64,000 nt of DNA from contig CADAND010000011.1 of NCBI GenBank assembly GCA_902789245.1, positions 1 through 64,000 on the forward strand, in the 5' to 3' direction. The first letter of the stretch is position 1. Every line of letters starts with the position of its first letter. The position numbers were made by a program, and so were the translations under genes. A model generated the notes under the pieces. That model worked only from the letters and a program-made list of their open reading frames with translations. It was not told the DNA's origin and made no database searches. This DNA comes from an uncultured Bacteroidia bacterium. Lineage in GTDB: Bacteria > Bacteroidota > Bacteroidia > Bacteroidales > UBA932. Positions 47,993 through 56,146 of this stretch are shown in pieces.

Positions 47993-49029
47993 ATCACTTT
48001 ACACTCAGCCAGCAAATCGTCCAGCGCCTTCCGGTCTGCCGGATAGAACTTGACCACCGGCGCAATGGTAATGCGGGTACTCTGGCCCAGGCGTTTCTCC
48101 AGCAGCCGGTATTCTTCGTATTGGGCCAGGATCGTTTTGGCCTGCTCTTCGTCGAGCGGCAGGTCCAGCTTCGCCTCGCGCAGCATGAAACGGCTCTTGG
48201 CGGCGATGGACAGTTCGACGTTCAGCTTCACATAGCAGATCACGTCGAAGAACACCTCCGGCGAGAAACTGTCCTTGACCGAGAGCAGGAACTCTCCCGT
48301 CTTGGTCTGGCTCAGGTTGCCCTCCTGGATGGAACGGAACAGGTCCACCTGCTTGTCCAGGCCCTTGTCCAGCCAGCGGTGAATCATGTCGCCATCGTAC
48401 TGATAAGTCCAGACCAGCAGGAGGGCCATCGCGCCGAACACGGAGATAAACTGGATGAACGGATTGAAGTGGAGGGCGTTGTGGGCCACATGCAGGGCCG
48501 GTGCGGCCAGCAGCAGGAACACGGCCATCCACACGTCCCGGCGCTTGATCTCCAGCCGCGCACGGCGCCGGCCGTCCAGGCGGACGGCAAACATCAGCGC
48601 GGCGGCGACGATGGCGCTGCAGCCCATGTGGATCAGGGCCACTTCCAGGCCGCGGAAAAGGATGGTACCCATGGCCAGCGTATCGCCCATCAACAGGTAG
48701 AAGATGTTCTCGAGGATGGAGAAACCACCGCCCACAGCCGCGCCGCAGATGACGCTGTCGATGAAAAAGGCGATCTTCTTCCGGCGGGCCAGGATCAGCA
48801 GCGGGATGGCCTTCACCGCCTCTTCCATCACCGGATCGATGTAGTTGGACAACGATTCCGGAATGACCAGCCACGTGAGCTGGAACAGCCCGAAACACAC
48901 CAGCGCAGCGGCCATGCCGCAGAGCACCAGCACCAGCAGGCGTTTCACACTGATGAGCGCGAAACTATCCAGCACATACACCACGACGATGTAGATGACG
49001 ACGGGAAGGAGGGCGGCGACGAAGGACAT
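47989..49029 (-). CDS. PrsW-family intramembrane metalloprotease
   Basis: 346 residues. Membrane helices carry the PrsW motifs EEAVKAIPLLILARR (EExxK) and GAAVGGGFSILENIFYL (ExxxY-like), plus later histidines in IHMGCSAIV and HVAHNALH. A cytoplasmic tail of about 130 residues follows. Known PrsW enzymes clip anti-sigma factors at site 1; here the neighbours are a membrane AraC regulator and a metallopeptidase-like outer-membrane protein, so the substrate may differ. The start codon overlaps the stop of the preceding gene (TAATG). Confidence 0.85.
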   Translation of the reverse strand: MSFVAALLPVVIYIVVVYVLDSFALISVKRLLVLVLCGMAAALVCFGLFQLTWLVIPESLSNYIDPVMEEAVKAIPLLILARRKKIAFFIDSVICGAAVGGGFSILENIFYLLMGDTLAMGTILFRGLEVALIHMGCSAIVAAALMFAVRLDGRRRARLEIKRRDVWMAVFLLLAAPALHVAHNALHFNPFIQFISVFGAMALLLVWTYQYDGDMIHRWLDKGLDKQVDLFRSIQEGNLSQTKTGEFLLSVKDSFSPEVFFDVICYVKLNVELSIAAKSRFMLREAKLDLPLDEEQAKTILAQYEEYRLLEKRLGQSTRITIAPVVKFYPADRKALDDLLAECKVI

Positions 49030-52019
49030 TACAGGAGCTTAAGGGAGAACATGATTTCGTTGCCGTGGCGGCCGCCGGGGAAGTCCGCAGGAGCGAACAG
49101 GTGGCCATAGCCCACGGACAGCGTGGTCTTCAGGTAATTCAGGATCACCACTTCGGTGGTCAGTTGCACACCGGCGCTGTAGAACATCCGATGCGGCTCT
49201 CCGGGATTCCAGGTTGACAGACCTGTTCCGAAGAGGGAGCACTGGATCCAGGTCGGATAGCAGAACAGGGCGCCGAAGTTGTTCAGGCGGATGGGACGGA
49301 AGTCCAGCTCAGCCGTCGCCTTGGCATAGGAGTGCGCCTGGATGGCATCGATCGGGGCGCCCGGCATGGCCAGGGCGGAGCGGTACTGGAACGCGTTCCT
49401 GTAATCGACGCGGTTGTTGCGGAAGCCGCCCAGGTAAGTGTTGCCGAACACCGTCTTCGGATCGCCGAAGTTGTGACCCCCGGCGGTGCGCAGCCAGAAG
49501 GAGTTGTTGCGGTCGATCGGCAGCAGGAAGCCGAAGTCGGCGGTCGCGTCGATCGAAGGATAGAAATGACCGCCGGCCAGGTAGCTGTAGGCCTGGGCGC
49601 CCAGGCTGAAGCCCTGCTCGGGCGTCACACCGCCCAGCGAAGTGCGGAGCTTGGAGATTTTGCCGTAGAGGGAAGCCGTCTGCATGGAGCGGATATCCTT
49701 CACCTCGATCTCCTGGTAGAGCGGAAGGGCGTCCATGTCGCCATAAGCAGCCAGTGCAAAGCCCCAGGAGCGGTTGTACGGAAAGACGAGCGAGTAGGTG
49801 TAATCATAGGCCAGGGAGACCATGTAGCCCTTGCGGCTGGCGCGCATCGGGCCGGCCAGGTCGTAGAAGTCCGTGTGGTTCCAGGCCGCCTTGAGCGTCC
49901 AGAAATAATACTTCCACTCGAAGTCCAGGTGGAACTTGTTCTTCCACTCGTTATTGCTCCAGGGAGAGAGGCCCACATCCAGCTTGATGCTGCTCAGGCC
50001 CACCGGGTCCTTGAAGAAAAGGCGGTAGCCCAGCACCGGTGTCACATGGTTCCACGCTTGCGCGTCGGTGAAGCCCGTAATGGTGGGGTAGGCGCCCGCG
50101 AAACGCATCTCCTTGAACACATTGTAGGGCTCAATACCGTTGTAGACATCGCCGAACTGGATCTCCGGCAGGGGCTCCTTCAGCAGGCCCACCTGCTCGA
50201 GCGCCTCCACGTTGTTTTCATAGGCGCGGTGGCCGTACAGCGTGATGGCGTTGGCGTCCTCCACCACCTTCCGCCCGAGCGTCACCGGGCGCAGGCCGTC
50301 GCGCTCGAATTCGAGGGCGAGCAGTTTTCCGGGCGTGATTTCCAGCGGTGCGAAGAGGCCGATGTCAGTATTAGAGAGCAGTTCCATTTCGCGTGTGGCC
50401 AGGTTGACCTGCCAGAGGTTGGACACGCCGGTGTAGTAGGAGCTGCCGATGAGGTACTGATCGTCCAGCGAGAAACGGAACTGGCCAAGGTTAGAATCCT
50501 CCCAGGTCACCAGCTCCACAGGCTTGAAGACAGCCTTGGCCAGCTCATCGGTATTGAAGAGCATCAGTGTATGCTCGCCATTGTCGCCCTGGCGGGTCAT
50601 GGAAAGGTACTTGCCGTCATGGCTCACGTCCACGTCGAAAACGCTCACGCCGAACGGGAAGGCATAGATGACCTCGGGATTCTCCATGTCGCAGTCCAGC
50701 CGCACAATGCTCTGGGTACCGCCGTTGGAGAAGAGACCGTAGAGGCAGTCGTGCGCATTGTCATACACGATGTTGTTGATGCGCTGGAAGGTTTTCTTCT
50801 TGACTACTTTCTTTTTCTGGATATCATAAACGGCCAGGCCGCGCATCTTGGAGTTGTTGAACGTGTAGATGAGGCGCTCGCGCTTGCAGTCCAGGGCCAC
50901 GAAAGCCGGATTGTAGAGCTGGATGCCGTAGATGTCGCCGAGCCGGCGCTGGCGTCCGGTGCTGACGTCGAACTCCGTCAGGTGCGCGAAGTCGCCCGGC
51001 GCATTGACCGCGGCGTAGGCCTTGCCCGTGGCCGGATTGTATATCAGGGGGGACACGGAGCCCATCGGCTCCGCAGTGAGCGGGGTGGTTTCCGTGACCG
51101 GGTACTCCCGGACGGCAGCCAGGTTCGCATCCTGGTGCTGCTTCTCGTCCACCTTCCAGTCATTCCAGACTTTGCGGAGCGACTGTCCGTACACCTGCTT
51201 GAACTGATTGCCGAAGAAAGTCCGGCTGTCAGCCGTGCGGTTGTAAAAACTGATCAGCTTGTCGTAGCCGTATTCCTTGGTCAGGTAGTTGACGAAGCGG
51301 GTGCCGTAGAGGTAGGCGTTCGCGCCCACCTGGAAGTCCATCGTGGAGCCTTCCGTCTCCAGGCCGACGACCGAGAAGAGGGTCTCCCCGCCGTTGATGA
51401 TGCTGCGGAAGTACATCTCGTCGTAGCCGCCCAGGGAGCGGCCGACACCGCCGCCCAGCCAGGTCTCCATGAAACAGGCAATGCCCTCCTGATACCAGCG
51501 GGGGGCATACCAACGGGGCACGCTGAGGTAACTCCAAAGGGCGGAGATGGGCTGCGTGTTGTCCACGCTCACCTTGGTGCCGAAGAATTTGCGCCAGCCC
51601 AGGTCGCGCTTGTTGTACTTGTCCGTCATCACGATGTGCGTGTACTCGTGGCAGAAAAGCTGCCGGTACCGCTCGGCCGACGGGTTGACGTAGTACGACA
51701 TGTTCAGCGGAGCCATGCCGATCTGAATCAAAGAACGCGGCAACGGCGTCGCACCGCCGTTACCGTCGTCCTCCCAGTCTGTGAGCAACAGCAGAGGCGC
51801 CTCAGGCTGGTAGACGGAATCGCTGGTCCAGATCTGCTCGTGCAGCGCCTTGCCGTTCTGGTACATGCGCACCATATGGGGGATGTAGCGCGAGAGGTTC
51901 TTGTCGAAGAACACCAGGGTGGCTTCATCCGTTTTGTACTGATAATAAACCTGCGACTGCCCCCAGGCAAAACCCGGGAGCAGCAGCAGCGATAGTAAGA
52001 AAACTATACGGACACGCAT
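49029..52019 (-). CDS. Envelope protein with HEYTH metallopeptidase, beta-propeller and barrel-like domains
   Basis: 996 residues with signal peptide. An N-terminal peptidase-MA-like domain (about 20-270) holds HEYTH at 124-128 and a downstream glutamate in WYQEGIACFMETW, the expected zinc ligands. Residues about 300-640 contain WD40/TolB-like propeller repeats (LSMTRQGDNGEHTLMLF, FRFSLDDQYLIGSSYY). The rest (about 650-996) is rich in alternating aromatic strands ending in LKLL, as expected for an outer-membrane barrel. A protease held in the outer membrane is a reasonable model; the function is unknown. First gene of a three-gene operon. Confidence 0.75.
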   Translation of the reverse strand: MRVRIVFLLSLLLLPGFAWGQSQVYYQYKTDEATLVFFDKNLSRYIPHMVRMYQNGKALHEQIWTSDSVYQPEAPLLLLTDWEDDGNGGATPLPRSLIQIGMAPLNMSYYVNPSAERYRQLFCHEYTHIVMTDKYNKRDLGWRKFFGTKVSVDNTQPISALWSYLSVPRWYAPRWYQEGIACFMETWLGGGVGRSLGGYDEMYFRSIINGGETLFSVVGLETEGSTMDFQVGANAYLYGTRFVNYLTKEYGYDKLISFYNRTADSRTFFGNQFKQVYGQSLRKVWNDWKVDEKQHQDANLAAVREYPVTETTPLTAEPMGSVSPLIYNPATGKAYAAVNAPGDFAHLTEFDVSTGRQRRLGDIYGIQLYNPAFVALDCKRERLIYTFNNSKMRGLAVYDIQKKKVVKKKTFQRINNIVYDNAHDCLYGLFSNGGTQSIVRLDCDMENPEVIYAFPFGVSVFDVDVSHDGKYLSMTRQGDNGEHTLMLFNTDELAKAVFKPVELVTWEDSNLGQFRFSLDDQYLIGSSYYTGVSNLWQVNLATREMELLSNTDIGLFAPLEITPGKLLALEFERDGLRPVTLGRKVVEDANAITLYGHRAYENNVEALEQVGLLKEPLPEIQFGDVYNGIEPYNVFKEMRFAGAYPTITGFTDAQAWNHVTPVLGYRLFFKDPVGLSSIKLDVGLSPWSNNEWKNKFHLDFEWKYYFWTLKAAWNHTDFYDLAGPMRASRKGYMVSLAYDYTYSLVFPYNRSWGFALAAYGDMDALPLYQEIEVKDIRSMQTASLYGKISKLRTSLGGVTPEQGFSLGAQAYSYLAGGHFYPSIDATADFGFLLPIDRNNSFWLRTAGGHNFGDPKTVFGNTYLGGFRNNRVDYRNAFQYRSALAMPGAPIDAIQAHSYAKATAELDFRPIRLNNFGALFCYPTWIQCSLFGTGLSTWNPGEPHRMFYSAGVQLTTEVVILNYLKTTLSVGYGHLFAPADFPGGRHGNEIMFSLKLL

Positions 52020-52033
52020 GTATCAATGAGTTT

Positions 52034-53227
52034 TTACTGAGCAATTTCCATCTGGGGTTTATGACCCAGACCGATATCAGCAATGTGTTGGCCAATAATT
52101 TCCTGGCGCTGAGCTATGACATCGCTGTAGGCCTGCATCACGTCGGCGATACTACCAAGCTCCATGATTTGATTCAGGCCTTCTTCCAGATGCTGATTCA
52201 TAACATCCTGATGCTGATTCATAACATCCAGGTGCTGGTTCATAACCTCGAGATGCTGACTCAAAACATCCAGATGCTGGTTCATAACATCCTGGCGCTG
52301 GTTCATAACATCCTGATGCTGATTCATAACATCCTGGCGCTGGTTCATAACATCCTGGTGCTGGGCCATAACATCCTGGTGCTGGGCCATAACATCCTGG
52401 TGCTGGGCCAGCTCCATCTGCAGCATACTCAAAACATACCCGCTATTGACGGTGATAAAATCGGCCACCGCATTCTCGATCTGCAACCCGTGGGACAGAT
52501 TTGCGCCGGCATCCACGACAAGCTGATCCCCAAGTTCGAAATCGGCGATGGCAGCCAGGGCCTGCTCACCGGTGAGCAGATTGCCCTTTTTGGCCAGTTC
52601 CTCAGCCGCCTTCTCGTCGCCATCCAGGGCAGCGGTCACCTGCTGGTAGTTCACCCACTGGTCGCGGACGAGCTTCAGCTGGTCGTCGGCTTCGGACGTC
52701 TCCAGATACTTGTCGGTCGTCTCAATGAAACGGGTCGCAAGCTTGTTCTGCTTCTGCAGGGTGGTGTAAGCCAGCGAAGCGTTGATGGTGTTCTGGGTCA
52801 GGTCGGGACGGGACTCGCCGGCCAGGACGGCGTTCAAGTCGGCGCCGGCCGCTGCGACCTGGTCGTTGACATTGTTCACCATCTCGCGCGCAGCGTTCAT
52901 ATCTTTAAGAACGCTTGCGTACGCGGGGATGTTGCCGGCCACCTCGTTGGACATGTCGACCAGCGACGCGAACTGAAGGGCGCGCGTCTGCATGACCACA
53001 TAGATAGCGGACATGTTGTTCTTGAAGTCCTCGTCATTCGCGATCAGCTCTTCCATATTGGTAAGGCTCTCCGCAGCAGTCTTGCGGGCGAAACGGGAAG
53101 ACTTGGCAATGTCGCCGCTGGCGTTGTCTATGTCAACCGGCCAGTCGACCAGGGGAGAAACGATGAAACCGACTGCGCAGGCGAGAACGACCGTGGACAG
53201 AATGAGAATACCTTTCTTGCTTTTCAT
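52034..53227 (-). CDS. Membrane-anchored helical protein with ten histidine-bearing heptad repeats
   Basis: 397 residues. One N-terminal membrane segment (about 6-27) is followed by a helical domain (about 30-240) shared with the next gene upstream, then residues 274-343 made of ten seven-residue units of the type QHQDVMN, and a glutamine-rich helical end. Nearly every unit has histidine, or arginine in its place, at the same position, giving a stripe on one face of a coiled coil. No known domain. A TACCTTTG box at 53264-53271 is the probable promoter. Confidence 0.75.
   Translation of the reverse strand: MKSKKGILILSTVVLACAVGFIVSPLVDWPVDIDNASGDIAKSSRFARKTAAESLTNMEELIANDEDFKNNMSAIYVVMQTRALQFASLVDMSNEVAGNIPAYASVLKDMNAAREMVNNVNDQVAAAGADLNAVLAGESRPDLTQNTINASLAYTTLQKQNKLATRFIETTDKYLETSEADDQLKLVRDQWVNYQQVTAALDGDEKAAEELAKKGNLLTGEQALAAIADFELGDQLVVDAGANLSHGLQIENAVADFITVNSGYVLSMLQMELAQHQDVMAQHQDVMAQHQDVMNQRQDVMNQHQDVMNQRQDVMNQHLDVLSQHLEVMNQHLDVMNQHQDVMNQHLEEGLNQIMELGSIADVMQAYSDVIAQRQEIIGQHIADIGLGHKPQMEIAQ
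52199..52408 (-). repeat. Ten 21-bp tandem repeats in coding sequence
   Basis: Units are 21 bp (seven codons), the first three being almost identical and the later ones varying at a few positions (His/Arg, Gln/Leu, Met/Leu). Array length is a multiple of three, so gain or loss of units would keep the frame. Confidence 0.9.
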
Positions 53228-53263
53228 GACTTTATGATTTTTGTTTTGTTAAAATTTCTACTG

Positions 53264-53271
53264 CAAAGGTA
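53264..53271 (-). promoter_or_regulatory. -7 promoter box of the heptad-repeat gene
   Basis: TACCTTTG on the minus strand, 37 bases before the start codon. Just beyond it lies a 38-bp segment (53291-53328) that recurs at 54457-54494 upstream of the paralogous gene. Confidence 0.55.
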
Positions 53272-53290
53272 AGCCAGCCAATGAAAAGTC

Positions 53291-53328
53291 GCGTAAAAAG
53301 GCTACAATTGTTTGTCAAAATCTAACAA
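53291..53328. repeat. Shared upstream element, copy 1
   Basis: GCGTAAAAAGGCTACAATTG followed by TTTGTCAAAATCTAACAA; the second copy at 54457-54494 differs at only a few positions. Same orientation in both places. It may bind a common regulator of the paralogous genes. Confidence 0.7.
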
Positions 53329-53376
53329 AACCGTACAAAATGGGGCTTACACCCCTTTCTAGTCAGGTACAAAGAT

Positions 53377-53407
53377 AAAAAAAAACCGACGCTTTGCAAC
53401 GCGTCGG
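53377..53407 (-). terminator. Terminator of the shorter paralogue
   Basis: Stem CCGACGC/GCGTCGG with an 8-base loop, then a T-run of eight on the minus strand. Confidence 0.85.
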
Positions 53408-53414
53408 ATGAATA

Positions 53415-54287
53415 TTACCTAAACCACCAGAAGTCGTTCTCTGAGAAAACACCCCTGCACGTCTGATCGATCATCACACCAACCTGGTGAGGAAGACCAT
53501 GACTGAAGTCCAGCGACACTTCCGGATCTGTTACCGTGTGGCCTTGCATGAATGCGTTGTATTGTTCTATCACAAGGGGGAACGCGCCACGCCCTGAGAG
53601 AAGCTTGATAAGGGAAAGCTGATCCTCATTACCTATAACATTGCTCAGTTCGGCCAGCTTTTCCGCCGCCTCCTCGTCGCCCGCCAGGGCAGCGGTCACC
53701 AGCTGGTATTCCTCCCACTGATCGCGGACGAGTTTCAGCCGGTCGTCGCCCTCTGCCTCTTTCAGGTATTGGTCGGCCGTCTCGATGAAGCGGTCGGCCA
53801 GCTTATTCTGCTTCTGCAGATTCGTGTACGCCAGCGAGGCGTTGATGGTATTCTGGGTCAATTCGGGGCGGGATTCTCCGCCCAGGACGGCATTCAGATC
53901 TGCGCCAGCCTCCGCGAGCTGGGCGTTGACATTCTCCGCCATCCCGCGCACGGCGTTCATATCTTTAAGAACATCGGCGAACGCGGGGATGTCGCCGGCC
54001 GCCTCATTGGACATATCCACCAGCGCGGCGAACTGGGCGGCGCGTGTCTGCATGACCACGTAGGCCACCGTAATGCCATTCTTGTAGCCCTCGTCGTTCG
54101 CAATCAGCTCCTCCATGTTGGTGAGGCTCTCCGCCGCAGTCTTGCGGGAAAAGCGGGAAGACTTGGCAATGTCGCCGCCCGCGTTGTTAGCGCTGACCGG
54201 CCAGTCCACCAGCTGGGAAAGGATGAGTCCCGCGGTGCACACCAAGGCAACCGCGACGATGACGACAATTCCTTTCTTGCTCTTCAT
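53415..54287 (-). CDS. Membrane-anchored helical protein, paralogue without heptad repeats
   Basis: 290 residues. The first about 225 residues align closely with the neighbouring 397-residue protein, including the membrane anchor and the shared SSRFxRKTAAESLTNMEELI region. The C-terminus is different: no heptad array, ending in a short segment with FSHGLPHQVGVMIDQTC. The pair must be a local duplication followed by divergence of the tails. Function unknown. Confidence 0.75.
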   Translation of the reverse strand: MKSKKGIVVIVAVALVCTAGLILSQLVDWPVSANNAGGDIAKSSRFSRKTAAESLTNMEELIANDEGYKNGITVAYVVMQTRAAQFAALVDMSNEAAGDIPAFADVLKDMNAVRGMAENVNAQLAEAGADLNAVLGGESRPELTQNTINASLAYTNLQKQNKLADRFIETADQYLKEAEGDDRLKLVRDQWEEYQLVTAALAGDEEAAEKLAELSNVIGNEDQLSLIKLLSGRGAFPLVIEQYNAFMQGHTVTDPEVSLDFSHGLPHQVGVMIDQTCRGVFSENDFWWFR

Positions 54288-54311
54288 ATGATTACTTTTA
54301 CGACACCAAAG

Positions 54312-54401
54312 TTAGTTATCTTTTTTCTTTTCTGTGGCACCGGCCGTACATAATCGCCGACCGACCACACAAAACAGCCCCAATATGAATATAGTCAACA
54401 T
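54312..54401 (-). CDS. Small hydrophobic membrane peptide (29 residues)
   Basis: ATG at 54401, stop at 54312: MLTIFILGLFCVVGRRLCTA then GATEKKKDN. One short membrane helix followed by a basic, polar tail. A good ribosome-binding-like sequence (AAAGAGGTAG) precedes the ATG by four bases, and a TATGTTTG -7 box is at 54430-54437. The stop lies 24 bases upstream of the 290-residue paralogue's start, so the two probably share a message. No homologue known to me; it may be a small partner or a chance ORF. Confidence 0.5.
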   Translation of the reverse strand: MLTIFILGLFCVVGRRLCTAGATEKKKDN

Positions 54402-54429
54402 AATGCTACCTCTTTCTTTTATTCTGGTG

Positions 54430-54437
54430 CAAACATA
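54430..54437 (-). promoter_or_regulatory. -7 promoter box for the small peptide and paralogue
   Basis: TATGTTTG on the minus strand (TAnnTTTG), about 29 bases before the small-peptide ATG. No clear TTTG -33 box at the expected distance. Confidence 0.5.
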
Positions 54438-54456
54438 CGTCTCGCCCGCCGAACTT

Positions 54457-54494
54457 GCGTAAAATGGGTGCAATTGTTTGTCAAAATCCTACAA
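54457..54494. repeat. Shared upstream element, copy 2
   Basis: GCGTAAAATGGGTGCAATTG followed by TTTGTCAAAATCCTACAA, matching 53291-53328. Here it lies between divergent genes. Confidence 0.7.
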
Positions 54495-54573
54495 TTAGTA
54501 CGTAAGGATTTGGAATTCTACCCGGATTTTTTAATCTTTGCAGGCAATACCACTACGAAATAACACCATCAAG

Positions 54574-55380
54574 ATGAAAAAAAACCTGTTCTGGGTGCTG
54601 GCCACCATCCTTACCTGTGGCATCGCTTTGACCTCCTGCGAGAAGGGCGGAGGTAATTCCGAATTACTGCTTGGCAACTGGTTCCTGAGCCAGGAGAGCG
54701 AATCTTACGGCGACAAAAAAATCTCCTACGCGCTCTTTTCCTTTGGAGAAGACGGTGTTTTCACGCAGCGCGTTTATACGATCTTCCCCGACGAACCCGC
54801 TCACTACAGCGAGCGCGTTTTCCGCCACTCCATCTATACCGTAGATAACAGCGCCGGCACCGTCACCTTCGACGACGGCGAGGATGTGCAGACTTTCCGC
54901 TATCAGTTCAACGGCAGCGAACTCTCCCTTTCCGAGATGAATCCGGGCAACGTCGCCGTCCTTCACCGCCCTACCGAAGTCGAACTGGAGAAGGCGAAGA
55001 CTTATGACCAATTCATCTCAAGTGACGACTACATCGGCAGGTGGTTTTATACCAACACGTTCGGTGACCTGACCCTGCACGGCATGCTGAATTTTGACGA
55101 AAACGGCAGGCTGGAGCACGTAACATACACGGTCTACAGCGAAAGCGACTGCACCCGCAAGAGCAGCACCATGCTGTACAACGAGTACGATGGTGAATAC
55201 CATGTGCTCGAGATCCACGAGCCGAAGGATTATTCCGTCTCGACCCTGTATTACTGGGGCATCGTGAACGATCACCTCAAGCTGGAAAACTATGAAGACG
55301 AAGATAACTTGCTCGACTGTCACCCGCTCAGCCCGGCCGACATCGAACTGATGGCCAAGCTGGACCGACACCTCAAATAA
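54574..55380 (+). CDS. Lipocalin-like lipoprotein with two similar halves
   Basis: 268 residues from ATG 54574, the start of a lipoprotein signal (KKNLFWVLATILTCGIALTSCEKGG). Two beta-rich halves (about 30-140 and 150-265), each opening with a GxW motif (LLLGNWFLSQES; YIGRWFYTNTF), as in the short lipocalin-like proteins of Bacteroidales. It should be anchored in the periplasm or on the cell surface. Ligand unknown. It resembles the twin small lipoproteins at 56.1-56.9 kb. Confidence 0.7.
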   Translation: MKKNLFWVLATILTCGIALTSCEKGGGNSELLLGNWFLSQESESYGDKKISYALFSFGEDGVFTQRVYTIFPDEPAHYSERVFRHSIYTVDNSAGTVTFDDGEDVQTFRYQFNGSELSLSEMNPGNVAVLHRPTEVELEKAKTYDQFISSDDYIGRWFYTNTFGDLTLHGMLNFDENGRLEHVTYTVYSESDCTRKSSTMLYNEYDGEYHVLEIHEPKDYSVSTLYYWGIVNDHLKLENYEDEDNLLDCHPLSPADIELMAKLDRHLK

Positions 55381-55398
55381 AAAACCCTTGATACGGGC

Positions 55399-55634
55399 AC
55401 AAAAAAACCGCCGCTATGCAAAGCGCCGGGGTATATATGATGGATTACTCGGTATCGGTGTGGTAGCGGGAGTGGGTCACGATCCCACGAAAACTAACGG
55501 ATTCCCTTACGACGCTATATCCAAGCTGAGGGTGTCTGCACGATATCTTTCCGCCGAGATTAACCGCCGAAAAAGTGCGACCATATATGTGCCAAAGAAC
55601 TACTGGTCGCAAATAAATTCAACATTCTGCGACC
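55399..55634 (-). ncRNA. Candidate structured non-coding RNA
   Basis: The stretch between 55381 and 55858 has no convincing gene. On the minus strand it holds TTG-N20-TATCTTTG (55640-55670) as a promoter, then at 55399-55430 a CCCGGCGC/GCGGCGG hairpin with seven T residues as a terminator, which would give an RNA of about 235 nt. Three copies of an 8-mer lie near its 5' end in alternating orientation (TGCGACCA at 55576-55583 and 55628-55635; TGGTCGCA at 55604-55611), so the middle copy can pair with either side. A further hairpin GTGGG/CCCAC lies around 55470-55490. No known RNA family recognised. It could encode a 21-residue peptide instead. Confidence 0.4.
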
Positions 55635-55858
55635 AACGGCAAAGATAGGGTTTCCCGCCGACAATAACAACCTCAAAAAAATATACTGTCAAGACGCTTC
55701 GAATTCCTTATAAATAGACATAAACATCAATCAGAAAACGCCACGACACATTCCTATAGAAAAATAAAATGATGTCGAAGCGGATATCCATACAGCGCTC
55801 CACTTATGATGGAATCCTAGCTGTGTGATATCTCTGTTTGAAAAAGGGGGCCCGCGCA

Positions 55859-56062
55859 TTATAGCTTGCTATGGAGAGCAGCTGCGGGGCTCTTTTTTTT
55901 CATCACCGCATACTGTTCAACCACCTTCCCGCCTTTATAAATTGCCCAGCCCCTCTTCCCGCTAGGCAGGGTGATGCCGCCATACCAATAGCCAGGTTGT
56001 TTTCCTGCAGCCTTTGCCTTCTTGAGTGCTTCTTCCGGATTTTTGTAGTAATACGTTGTCAT
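55859..56062 (-). CDS. Small protein of unknown function, copy A
   Basis: 67 residues from ATG 56062 (MTTYYYKNPEEALKKAKAAG). A helical start is followed by a compact beta region PGYWYGGITLPSGKRGWAIY and KGGKVVEQYAVM. A second copy is at 62837-63013, 6.8 kb away. Soluble, no signal peptide. I do not recognise the family. Its C-terminal codons overlap a plus-strand hairpin. Confidence 0.7.
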   Translation of the reverse strand: MTTYYYKNPEEALKKAKAAGKQPGYWYGGITLPSGKRGWAIYKGGKVVEQYAVMKKKSPAAALHSKL

Positions 56063-56100
56063 GGCCTGCAAGGTAGGAAGACACCTTGACAACCTTTGAC

Positions 56101-56127
56101 AAAAATAGGCTCCCGAGGAGGGGAGCC
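56101..56127 (-). terminator. Terminator of the lipocalin-like pair
   Basis: Stem GGCTCCC/GGGAGCC (56108-56114 with 56121-56127), then TATTTTTG on the minus strand. Confidence 0.8.
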
Positions 56128-56146
56128 TTCAATTAACATCATTTTG

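Noticed and set aside
52199-52408. CRISPR array
   Set aside because: Units are contiguous 21-mers with no spacers and lie inside a reading frame.
52061-53272. 403-codon plus-strand frame with repeats like HNILVLGHNILVLG
   Set aside because: It is the mirror of the 21-bp coding repeats on the minus strand, which has the signal anchor, promoter and paralogue.
55388-55648. 86-codon plus-strand frame
   Set aside because: No start signal, no domain, and the minus strand shows promoter and terminator signs instead.
55872-55900. Plus-strand hairpin with eight T residues
   Set aside because: Short imperfect stem inside the 3' coding end of the small gene, with no plus-strand gene running into it at close range; not called as a terminator.
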